Below are positions 21,711 through 32,400 of a DNA stretch of 64,000 nt, one piece after another. A program made the position numbers and the translations under genes. The notes beneath the pieces are model-generated. The model searched no databases, was not told the origin of the DNA, and saw only the letters and a list, made by a program, of their open reading frames with translations. Numbering within the stretch: the first letter of the stretch is position 1; every line of letters starts with the position of its first letter. This DNA comes from Mrakia gelida (Eukaryota; Basidiomycota; Tremellomycetes; Cystofilobasidiales; Mrakiaceae): the NCBI GenBank assembly GCA_024345305.1, contig BRON01000017.1, positions 930,001 through 994,000 of the forward strand, in the 5' to 3' direction.

Positions 21711-24660
21711 TCAGACCGAAACGTGGAAAGACTTCAAAGCCTCTCCGACCTCCCTGGCTGCCTCGAGAACTCGCGTCGCTTCCTCTCCGTGTTCCCCGAC
21801 GAACGAAGAAACTCCAGGCTCGGGGAACAGGACCTCGTCGACCTTGCAGAAGACGTTCTTCTCAGGGAGCTCTCCTTGGAGGAGGTAGGCTTGGACGTGC
21901 TTGATGGTACAGAGCTGAGAGAGAGGGGAAACGAAGTCGAGGTCAGCTCGACGCGATCAGGAATCCCGCTCCATTTCGAGACTCACTGAAGCGAACGCGA
22001 GAGAGCAGTGCTGGTAGAAGAAGGAAAAAAATGAAGAAGAACTCAGTCTTCGGCGAGCAAAAAGAGAGAAAGGAAGGGGAAAGAAGTAGGAGGACGAACG
22101 CCAAACGAGTTCTGTTCGATTACTCTTGACTGATTTTGAATCGAGTTGACGAGGTAGGCATTCTTCACGCTCGTGACGGGGTCGGCCTGAGATGAGAGAT
22201 ACAGCAAAGGTCAGCGGCGAGAGAGAAGAGGGGGGCGGTTGAGATGGACGAACGGTGTTTCCGACGAGTAGAATCGAGTTCGAAAGCGTTTCATTGAACG
22301 AGCCGGTGAACTGCAAGAGAAGAGAGCATTCAGCTCTTATAAAGACGAGAAACGAGCGAGAGGTTTGCTAACCCTTCCGAAGCCAGCTTCTTCGACAGTG
22401 AATCCGTCACAGGTATTCCAGAGTCCAAGCCAGCCGAACCAACGGGACACCTTTGAGATTCGGAAGCGAACGTCGTCCGTGTAGGAGTCTGCCAGTTCCT
22501 GGTCCGTCGCGTTGGGTGGAAGGGTGGTTCGAACCGCATCGTTGCACCAGACACCTGCAACGAGAGAGTAAGATACGAGTGAGCGACGGGTCGAGAGCGA
22601 GAGGACGAGACGGAGACGCGACGAACCATTCCCAGCGAAGATCGAAGACGCAGCCGCCGTCGGATCTTTGGGAGGAGAAAGTAGTGCCTGAGCCATCCGT
22701 AGAATCGATCGACCGTCTCCATCCAGGGCGTCCTTTATAACTGTGTCGAGAGACGAAGGAGAAGGGGAGACGACGCGTAAACTTCGTCAAAGGAGCTTCG
22801 AAGAAACGATCACGCACTCACGGATCGCGATGGAAGGCCAACTCCTCGGAGTATACATCCCGATGAAGATAAGAGAAGCGATCAGGGGCGAGTTGACGAC
22901 TCCTGGTAACGGCGAATCGGGTACGAGGATGGGAGAAAGGTACGTCTTGTCGAGAAGGTCTGCGAGGGTTTGGAGAAGCTCCTCCTTGGACTGAGGAGGA
23001 TCCGTGGCGAGAGCACAGCGAGACGGGCCAGCCTAGCGAGTGAATCAAAGAAGGGGCGTCAAGAAGGGAGATCAAATTTGAGCCATGGAAGGAAGAGACG
23101 GCTCACCGAGACGCAAGCTGCAGCAAAGCCCTCGACTCCCTTATCGGTGTCCTGAAAGACGCTATTGAGAACCTTGGCCTGCGAGGCAGACGCCCAAAGT
23201 TGAGGATCTACGACTCCGTCGATAATCACTCGACCGACCCGTTCAGGGAAGATCCCAGTGCTGAAAACGAAGACGACAACATGAGTTCGAAAGCTCGACC
23301 AACGACGCGTCAAGAAGGCCGGTACGACTCACAGGTACGCGCCGAGAGCGGCTGAAGAGGGAAAGTAGGACACGGAATCAGTTCTCATAGCGCACGAGGT
23401 CCAAGACGAAGCGAAAGGGCTTACTGCCGTAGCCTGAAACGAGACGACGCGTTGAACGGAAAAACGAGGTCAGCTTCGTCGTCTTCCAACCGGAGAGCAG
23501 AATGGCTTCGGCTCACTGAAACCCCAAAAGTTAACACCCCTCTCTACATCCGACTTCCTCCACACAGCACGGCTCAACCTCTCCAGATCCCTCGCGACGC
23601 TCTCCGTTCCCAAGAACCTCCCGATCCCTGCGCCTGTGTTCATCTCGCAAGCGATGTTTTGGAGTTTGGAGTAGGGGACGAGCTGTCGCATCTGAACTCC
23701 AAACTCGTCGAGTGCGTCGGGGTAGGCTGAGATGTTGAAGGGAAGGGGAGGAGGAGCGGGTAGCGATTTGAGGAAGAGGTATTCGTCGAGCGCGTTGGGG
23801 AAGCATCTAGAGAGGGGAAGGAGTCAATCTCTTGTCCTCTAGAGACACCAGAAGATGTTGTCTCTCACCTGAAGACTGGTTGAGTCTCTCCAACTCCTCG
23901 AGGATCCCAACTGATGATGTCGTACGAGCCCCCAGCGAGGGTTGAGAGCGACGGTCCTGCGAGTCGAACGAAGGTGACTCCCGACCCTCCAGGCCCACCA
24001 CTACATCCGAACGAAGAAGGAGAGGATATCCAATCAACACGATCTTCGAGCAAGGAGGTTGAGGTTATGAGCTTGAGATCAGGAACAGGAGGAGGAAGAG
24101 TTGTCGAGACGGTGATGGCCGACGACCGGCGACGAGCTCACATCTCTCCCCTCCCCTTCTCTTCCTCCTCGTTCGCTGCGTCTCTCCTTCAGTCCAGCAA
24201 GCGAAGAACCACGAAGACGGATGACTCACGGGTTAACGAACAAGCTCCCAAGCCTCTTCTTCTCGTCCGCCGCGTAGCGAATGACAGCCAACGTCACAAC
24301 TCCTTCCTCCTTGCCAGTGTAGTCCATGGGGACCTCGTACCGCGTACAGGAAAACTTCTCCGAGAGGCCTTCGCAAGCCTCCCAGACCACCGCTGAGAGG
24401 GAACCATCCTCTGAGAGGAGCGAGGGGGAGGGCGAGACAGAGGAGGGGAAGAAGGGGAGGAGGAACGAGGGCGAGAGGGAAGGGCAGGCGAGGAGGAAGA
24501 GCCAGGACGATCCTAGCAAGACGAGGAGGATCCCTTGACGAAGGAGGGAGGATTTGTGGGAGGGAGTTGGATGAGGAGCGATGGGAGGGGGTAGCGTCTT
24601 CTCTTCGAGTTGAGGAGACATCGTGATGGTCGATGAAGAAGGAGTGAGAGATGCATCCAT
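21711..24660 (-). CDS. Membrane-anchored alpha/beta hydrolase with TAP-like C-terminus (peptidase S33 type)
   Basis: It resembles tripeptidyl-aminopeptidase-like serine hydrolases. ATG 24658-24660 is taken; a second ATG lies at 24618-24620. A signal anchor (ILLVLLGSSWLFLLA) follows a short cytosolic tail, so the catalytic domain should face the lumen or outside. Motifs: FSCTRYEVPMDY, LFVNPGGPGGSGVTFV (oxyanion region), YDIISWDPRGVGET, nucleophile elbow GFSYGTALGAYL, ERVGRVIIDGVVD, then the TAP C-terminal block GVWCNDAVRTTLP, LLVGNTADPVTSV (Asp) and NSFGHCSLAFA (His). The stop is TGA 21711-21713. The nucleophile elbow is assembled from four exons; see the 9-nt exon at 23425-23433. Substrate unknown. 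Confidence 0.87.
23425..23433 (-). other. 9-nt microexon completing the catalytic Ser elbow of the hydrolase
   Basis: On the minus strand the exon is bounded by TTTCAG and GTAAGC. Its 9 bases supply the last two bases of the nucleophile Ser codon, Tyr, Gly and the first base of Thr. The next exon (23333-23351, 19 nt) continues ALGAY and part of Leu. Without these two exons the GxSxG motif is absent. Confidence 0.8.
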
Positions 24661-24774
24661 GTGGGCTCGACGGAAGATCGAGCTCGCATCGTTGCCGAGC
24701 GAGGATGCAAGCGAGCTCGACCTGGGGAAGCGAAATCTGGAAGAATCTCATCGTCGAGCATCTATACTGACCTA

Positions 24775-25779
24775 TTATAAGTATGAGTCTTCGATCCTCT
24801 TGAAAAGGAAAGCTGCCAGAGCGAGAGGGACCGCTGGATCTGACGAGATGGTGAAAACAGGACGACGCGCGAGAAACTCCTGATATCCGAGTCGAACGTC
24901 TAAGAGAAAGAAGAATGGCCAGTCAGTATCAAAACGGACTCAGTCCCTCGCGCTGAGGATGGCTGAAGAGATCTGACGGGCGAGAGGAACCGACGCTCGC
25001 GTCGCGTTTGTCGACGTGTCGAACGAAGAGCACTCACACCAAGCTAGCGTCCTGTTCACAGATCCATCCTCGTTGAAAGGCTTCGTCCTGATGGTGATGA
25101 TCCTCGCTCCATGCTCTTTCGCCCCAATTTCTTCAAGGGCACGCACGATCTGTTCGAGCGCGACGACCAAAAGAAAAAAAGTTAGCTCAATCTCCCCTCC
25201 CTTTCCCTCTCAACCACTTGATAAACCGAAGGTCTAATCACCTCCCTCCCGAACCCTCCTCCTTGAAACTTCGGATACACAAACAACCCCGAGATCAAGA
25301 CCTTCCCCTCTCTCGCATCAGCGAGCTGTAATCCGCCAGCTTGTCCTCCCGAATCACTCAGCACCAGTCCTCCCATCCCTACAGGTTCCGACTCGTCGTC
25401 CGAGGAAGAAAGATAGAAGATGTACATGATAGTCGTGGAGCCTTCCAGAGTTGAGGAGATGAGGGAGGGGACTCGGTCTGTGAGAAGGCGAAGCGAAAGT
25501 GGACGTGCGTCGAGACTTGATCAGCTCGACTCTCGAACAAGTCTAGTTCCTTCTGAGAGACGAGAACCTAGAGCGCACCTTCTCCCCATCCACAAGCTCT
25601 TCTCATCTTGATCTTCGAGGGGGAAGAGAGAGAGAAAGAAACGAAACGAAGAGTCAGCACCCTCGCTGCCGAAAGAACGACGGGCGACGGGCGACGGGCG
25701 ACGGCCATTTCTTCGACTCACTCACCAGCTCTTCCTCATCCCTTCTCTCGATCCTTCGACAGACAAGTCTCGAAGCCAT
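24775..25779 (-). CDS. GNAT-family N-acetyltransferase
   Basis: This is a small acetyl-CoA-dependent acetyltransferase of about 184 residues; acceptor unknown. ATG 25777-25779 gives MASRLVCRRIERRDEEEL, then a 36-nt exon IKMRRACGWGE. The next exons carry the core strands: TTIMYIFYLSS, VGMGGLVLSDSG, VLISGLFVYP and the acetyl-CoA loop FQGGGFGRE (QxxGxG pattern). Then IVRALEEIGAKEHGARIITI leads to a last exon WYVRLGYQEFLARRPVF, the usual C-terminal strand-helix of the fold. TAA is at 24775-24777. The start of the downstream hydrolase gene on the same strand is only 115 bp away. In-frame joining of the last exon needs the GTGAGT donor, not the GTGTGA two bases earlier. Confidence 0.85.
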
Positions 25780-26358
25780 CCAGTTCTTTCTCCCAAAGGT
25801 GATTTGGATCTTGTGCGAAAGGGAGGGGAGGGGAGGGTGGGAGTTGACGTTGGAGTCCAAAAAGAGGTCCGCTAGATCCGAGGGCCGAAAACAGACTCAC
25901 TCGAGTGAGCGGGCGAGTCACAACTTACAGTGTCCTTCCAACCTCCACCGGATCTCGTTTCACCGAGGACGCGAGGACGCGAGAACCGAACCCATCTATC
26001 TGTCTGCATACTGTACTGCCCTCTCGGGACCAGAAAAGGATCTACATACACGCTCAGTGACAGAAACAACGAAGATTGATTTCTGCGTCGTTCATCTTGT
26101 CCTCCCCCCGCCCCCATCCCCGTCCCTCCCTCCTTCCCATCCTCTCTTCTTCTCTTTCCCCCAACCCAACCGAAGCTGGCTCAATCCGAAGGGCAGAAGC
26201 CATTCCATCCAAAAGAAAAAAGGAGCGAACAAGGGGAAAACTACGAAAGCATAGCGTACACATCTCTCTCCCTCCTTCTTTTGATTTTTTGTGAACCAAC
26301 GCGAACTCAAACCGAAACCAAAACCGAGCGACTATCCAAGTGGGAAAGCAGGGTCGAT
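25780..26358. other. GNAT promoter and 3' UTR of the CCHC gene
   Basis: Both flanking genes are minus-strand. The DNA is pyrimidine-rich with no further gene visible. Confidence 0.55.
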
Positions 26359-28309
26359 TTACTGGGCGGTGGAGTTGGGGTTGGGGCAGTCTCGGGAGAG
26401 ATCTGTTTGCAAACGAAGGAGGGAGGGAGGGAGAGGTCAGCGACGCGAACGAAGAACACGAGACGAAGAGAGAGGGGAAGGGTGGGTGCTAGAGAGACGT
26501 ACGGTTATCAGCTCCACACGAGTAGCAAGCCTTCTTCTGGGCGGTGGGGCAGTCTCGGGAGATGTGACCGGTCTCACCTGTAACGCGAACGAAAGGGAAG
26601 AAGGTCAGTTCGACGCGACGCGAAGCGAAGCGAGAGGGAGAGAAGAAAATTCGACGCACCACATCCGTAGCAAGCTCGGGGAGCTCCTCCCTGGAATCCT
26701 CCTCCTCCTCCTCCGGACTGGGGAGAGGTGCAGGCGGCAGCGATGTGTCCCTGTCCTCCACAGTCTGTTCGAACCAGAACGAAAAGCGAAAAGCGAAGTG
26801 AGTTTGGGGTTTTCGTTCGTTCGTTCGGCGTGTTCACTCCGTCTCACTCTCTTCAGGCTCGTGCGAGCGAGAAGGTTTAAAGGGGAGGGCAAGAAGAAGA
26901 GAAGAAGCAGATACGCACTGTAGCAGGTCTTGGGGGGAGCTCCTCCGTAACCGTAAGATCCTCCTCCGTATCCTCCAGCTCCTCCGTCGGCTCCAGCCTC
27001 AGGGCAGGCTCGGGCAATGTGTCCGGGCTTTCCACACTGTTGTACGAACGAACGAACACAGAAGGAAGACGAGGTCAGCGGAAGACTAGACGAGACGCGA
27101 ACGAAGGAAAGAGAGATGGGATGATTGGGGTTTGAACGAACCCTGTAGCACTCTCCTCCTCCTCCTCCGAATCCTCCCTGTCCTCCACCCTGGGGGCACT
27201 CCTAAGAAACACGCGAAACGAGACGAGAGTGAAGGAAGAAAGAAGGTCAGCGATGAGGTTCCGACGACGAGGAGGACGCGCTGACTGATCAACGAAGAGG
27301 AAGACGAAGAACGTACTCGGGAGATGTGTCCAGCCTCACCGCACTTGTAGCACGACTTGGGCTTGGCCTCGGAGGTGCAGTCTCGGGAGATGTCTGATCG
27401 AGAACGAAGCAAGGAAGGAAGGGAGGTGTGAGCGCTTCGTTCGTCGTCATTCGGCGAGCTCCATCATCTCGTTTCGTTTCGAAGAAGAATGGGATGGTGG
27501 TACTCACGTCCCTCAGAGTTGCAGTTGTAGCAAGTGGGGGTTCCGGCCTTGGGGCAGGCTGTATGATTCGAACGAAGGAAGGAAGAATGGAGGTCAGGGT
27601 TCGTTCGAGCTCGAAGCGGTGGAGAGAAGGAAGAGGGACGAACCAGCGGCGAGGTGACCAACTATAGGATCGAGAACAAGATCGCAAGGACGTTGAGTTG
27701 ATTCAGAGGTTCAAGAGAACGAGAGGGTTCAAGTTTTCACGAGGAGAACGAGGTTCGTTTGAAGGGAGGGAAGTGGATCGATAGGATTTGCATCGTCGTC
27801 GTTCGTCGTCCGTTCGATTCGTTTCGTTGGAAAGAGATGGGATAGGGTAAGGGTAAAAAAGGAAGAGGGAAAACGTCAGCTCCCGCGCCTCTACCCCCGG
27901 AGCAAACACCAGCGAATCTCGAGGTGTGGATGGGTGCGGAAAGGGAAGGAAGGAAGGGGAGGGAGGGAAGGGAGAAAAAGCGAAGGGATGGGATCGACCC
28001 TCCTCCGTTGTCCTTGTACAAAAAGGGGAAGAGAGAGGATCTATGGAAGGGATTCTTGGAACACGCTGACTCTACGCCGCTGACCCTCATCCGATTCGAT
28101 CAACTGTAGACCAACTCGTGTCCCTACAGTCGAAAGAAGGGGATCGTTCTCTCCCTCCCTCCTCCCTTCGCTTCCTTCGCCACCACCCACTCTCCTCCTC
28201 TCTCTCCCCCCTTTCCTCCCAGAGTCACCCCCATCTACAGGACTCTAATAGGAACAGCTCACGCACAGCCACCACAGTTGAAGCATCCACGGTTTCCACC
28301 ACCTTGCAT
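26359..28309 (-). CDS. CCHC zinc-knuckle nucleic-acid-binding protein (CNBP/Gis2/Byr3-like)
   Basis: This is a cytosolic RNA/ssDNA-binding protein; relatives act in translational control and stress granules. ATG 28307-28309. Seven CX2CX4HX4C knuckles can be read: CFNCGGFGHLAAAC, CYNCNSEGHISRDC, CYKCGEAGHISREC, CYRCGKPGHIARAC, CYSCGGQGHIAAAC, CYGCGETGHISRDC and CYSCGADNHLSRDC. Gly-rich linkers (GGGQGGFGGGGG, GGYGGGSYGYGG) lie between knuckles 3 and 6. The stop is TAA 26359-26361 after NPNSTAQ; total about 196 residues. Most knuckles are cut by an intron. The first intron (about 28266-27662) is close to 600 nt, far longer than the others, and is followed by an 18-nt exon (27644-27661). The joins are confirmed by the perfect spacing of each knuckle. 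Confidence 0.93.
27644..27661 (-). other. 18-nt microexon completing zinc knuckle 1
   Basis: The exon is flanked by CTATAG and GTTCGT on the minus strand. It encodes the GHLAA part of CFNCGGFGHLAAAC and is the only join that gives the CX2CX4HX4C spacing. Confidence 0.8.
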
Positions 28310-29419
28310 GTTGAAAGAGAAAGAGTTGGGGGTTGGGGGGTAAGGGAAGGGGAAGGGTGTAGGGGGTTCTGTGCGAAGGAGAGAAGCGAGAAGAAGCGAG
28401 GGTCAGTACGAGAGAGCGGGGAGGTGCTGCTTGTCGAGCAAGGAGGAGAGAAGAAGGGAAGAACGGGGAGGGAGGGCTGACTGACCTTTGAAAGAAGTTG
28501 TTGAAGGAGAGGGAGGAGGAGGCGAGCGAAAGGTTTGACGGGCGCGAGAGGGAATAAAAAAGATATTCGCGCGGGGGTCAAGGTGGTGAGCTAGAAAATC
28601 TTCACGTTGGCTGGTGTGCTACTTCTTCTAGATACGAGGAGTCCTAGAAGGGTGGTTTTTTGTGGATGACAGCGAGAAGGCAGGGGAGGGAAGCCGTCGA
28701 CGACCTTCTCATCGCTCGTCGTCACTCGTCGTTGAGCTCCCTCTCTTCTCTCTACCGCTCTTCACTCCTCTCCTCATCTGTCATCCTCTGCTTTTCTCCT
28801 GCTCCTCAATCGACTGAATCCTCCAGATCGAGTTCGAGAAGCTCATGGTGGTTTGAAGTGAAAGGGAGGTCCGAATCAAGAGAGTGCAGCTTTGGGCTGA
28901 GGCGAAGACGACTTCCCAGTCCTCAGCTTCGCCATCCAAGAGATCGTCCTCTTCCTCTTTCGGCTCAGTTATCGTTTACTGGCGGCTCAGTGGGGAACTT
29001 CTCGTTTCTGTTTGAGCTGCCTATTGGAACGAGATCTGCGCTTGTGCTCCTAGTGACGAACTCTCTGCCACGACGACTCGCGCGTCTCAAGTCCCTTTCT
29101 CTCTCCTCTCGGGCTCTTTCTCCTTCTTCGTCGGGTTCACAGACGATCTCGCTCGTAGCAAGAGTGTTGACCTTGCCTACCACAGACTCAGCTCTCGTGG
29201 GCGTACGAGGGACAGCGCGGAAGACGCGTCGCTCGTTTTCTCATCGATTCGACTCTCCCAACACACCGACACAAAGAGAAGAGGAGGAACGCATAATCAT
29301 CAAGGAAAACAAAACCAGTAGAACAAGTAGAAAACGTAGCAGCTCATCGAAAGCAAGGAAGCCAGCAAAGGCGGACGAAACGAACGAACGAAGATCAAAC
29401 CAGAATCGAATCTCCCGTC
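28310..29419. other. CNBP-like promoter and 3' flank of the axis-like gene
   Basis: A + strand frame from 28660 stays open past 29420 (269 codons) but is Ser/Arg-rich, has no domain and overlaps the end of the minus-strand gene. I treat the stretch as regulatory/UTR. Confidence 0.45.
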
Positions 29420-32400
29420 TCAAGCGAAGAACGAACTCGGCCACAACTCGTTCCTCCTCTCCTCCCTAGCAACGACTCTCTCCATCTCCTTCGCGACGTC
29501 CTCGCTCTTCAGTCTCGCCTCTCTCGTCGTGGAAGCGACCTGTTACGCCCGATGAACAGGCCCGAATGTCGAAGTCGGAAGGAGAAGGTCAGCAGCTTGC
29601 TCCTCTGCCATCTCGAGAGGAAGGCAGAGTGAAGGGAAGGAACGGAAAGGGTTGGTCGAGAATGGAAGGGAAGGGTGAGCAGTCAGAGAAGGGAGAAGAG
29701 GAGTCGCGTACGTTGGCGTTGAGCGTCCTCAAGATCCCAGCGTGTTTCTTGGAAGCGTCGACGATGACGGCCGTTCGGTTGACGAGATGATGAGCGAGCT
29801 TCTGGGTGTGGGAGGTGAGTCGAGTTTGGGTTTCTTTGGCTTTGCTGAAGAGTTCGAAACGCGAAGACGAAACGAACGAGAAAGTAAGTCAGGTCGAGTC
29901 GAGTCGAGTTCGCGACGAAGGAGGAAGAATGGGAGGAGGAAGAACGAACAACTGAGTCTTCTTCACCCTGTTCGTGTATCTCTTGTCGAGTTCGGTGACG
30001 ATGATGTCGAGAGTCTGAGAGAAACCGACCCAAAGGGGGAGGAAAGTGGGTCAGCGTCGACTCCTCGACTCCGACGAAGTCTTCGTTTCGAAACGAAAAC
30101 TCACCTGTTTCAGCATGCTCGTTCCCTCCTCCTCCTCTCGATCTTCCAACCCTTCGACGAGATCAGCGAGTTCGGTGATGGGCTTCTGAGGGGGTGCAGC
30201 TGTTCGCAAGCAACGAAAGAACGAAACGCAAAGTCACTCGTCGCGTCTCCCTCCCCGCTCTCGCTCCTTCGAACGAGTCCGACTCACCGGAACCCTGTCT
30301 CGACCGATCAACCGACCCATGTCGATCCGAGGCTCTTCCAGTCTGAGTCGTGGGACTCCTCGATCTGCCTCTTCCAGGCTGCTGCTGCTCCTCCTGATCA
30401 TCGGCGACGGAAGGAAGACGAGGTTGAGGAGTTGGAGATCGAGCGTCGTCGACGACCTTTGGCGCTGGATCGGCGGGTACGGCTGCAGGTGGTTGAGGAA
30501 GATGGACGATGTGGGACGCTCGGACGAGGAGAGGAGGACCTTGAGGGGTGGTCGAAGCTGGTTTCGTCGCCGACGAGGGCTGGGACGACGACTGGTTCTG
30601 AGACGAGGCTTGAGATCTCTCCGCGTCGACGACTGGGTGCTGAACCTCCTTCCTGTGCGACGACGGTGCTGAGGAGGACTGCTTGGGGACGGGAGTGGTC
30701 TTCGAGGGTTCTGGAGCGGCGAGGGAGGTTGGCTTCGTCCTGGTTGAGGTCGGTGACGATGCCGCTGCTGGCTTGACCTCTTCTCCCATGTAGTCGGGCT
30801 TGGAGTTGATTCGGACGTTCCTGGGATTGAGTTTTGGAGTCGCCCGAGCTCGAGGTCCGTCGGCGGGAGCTGCTGCCCTCTTCGTCGTCTCCTTGATCGG
30901 CCAGTGCGCCGAACGAACGACCTCCTCATCGTCCTCCTCGATCTCCTCACTGGCGTTCTCGTCGACCGAATCCTCCTCGATCTCCTCACTATCGCTGTCG
31001 ACGACGCGGGCACCAGTCTTCTTGGCGGGAGAAGCCGAGGACGCAGTGACTTCCTTCCTCTTCTTCGACGCGTCGAGCTGGACGGGTTTCTTCTGAGCTG
31101 GTTCGACTTGACGGCTGGACGACCTGGACGAGAGAGCGGTGGGAGGAGAGGGAGCTCGAGATCTGTTGAGGGATGAGCTGGAAGGGAGAGCCTTGATGGG
31201 ACGCGACTGGAGGATGAACGAAGAGAGAGGAAGGACAAGGAGGGTGAGTCGAGGTTCGTCGACGAGGAAGACGCGGCTTGAACGGAACTCACCTGCTCGA
31301 CGACTCCACTCATCCCTGCAGCGGCGAGGTTGGCTTCGAGCTGCTTTTCGATAGCATCGGGGTTCTGTAGAGTGGGAAAATGAGGCAGGTCAGCCTAGGC
31401 TCCCGAGACGAAACGAAACAAGACGCGACGAGAGCGGAGGACTCACCTTCCACGGATCCAAAGCGTTATTCTTCGAGGCCTTGATGGGAGAAGGGACCTG
31501 TTATGAAGATTCATAACGTCAGCGACCACGAACGATCGGCTCGTCAACCACATCTAGTGGAGAGAAGACGCACCTTCGAGCTCTTCGCCGACGTGCCAGC
31601 GGTAGCGACTGAGGCGAAGGATTCTCCCTTCGAGGTGGACGACGAAGCGACGGATCTCCTCTTCTGCTGAACGATAGTCGTGTCTCCGTCCTCCTGTTCT
31701 CGAACCGATCGAAAGTAGACGAGGGTCAGCGATCGAGTTTGTTCGAGTCGCGTCCGAGCGAGAGCAACTCACCTCCATCTCCACATCTCCACTCCTCTCC
31801 TCATCGATAGTACCAACTCTCCCAGCAGTACCAGCAGTCATGCTCTTCTTCTGTTCTCCCACCGAAACGCACGAGACAAACGGGTTAGCTCTCGAAGCTG
31901 GTCGAACGAAAACGAAGAAATGTGCCGGGAGAGATCAACGAACGAACCTTTATCCTCTCTTCTCCCAGATCCTTCGATCCAATCTAATCCCACAACCAGA
32001 ACAAAGAAAACGAGTCTCACTGTCAGTTCGCGTTCTTCCCTCCGATCCTCTCAACTCGTCGCTCAAACAAGAGACGCGACGACTCGACGCGACTCGGCTG
32101 AAGGAAACGCGACCACTCACCCTCTTCTTCCCCAAAGGCATCGAGTAACCCACTTCCCCACTCAACACGATATGAATCTCCTCCTCCTCATCCACATACT
32201 GAAGCGGATCAGGCATCGGCGCGACCTCCTCACCGTCGTCCTCGCCCATCTCCACATCCCTATCGACTCGAGACCCGTTGGTGTCGTTCCCGAGCACGTC
32301 CATCTCGTCCGATTCATTGCTGATCTGAGTCTTGAAGGTAGCTCCACCAAGAACGGCTTGAGATTCCTCGTACGCGAAGGGCTGAGAGTTGGTGTTGGCT

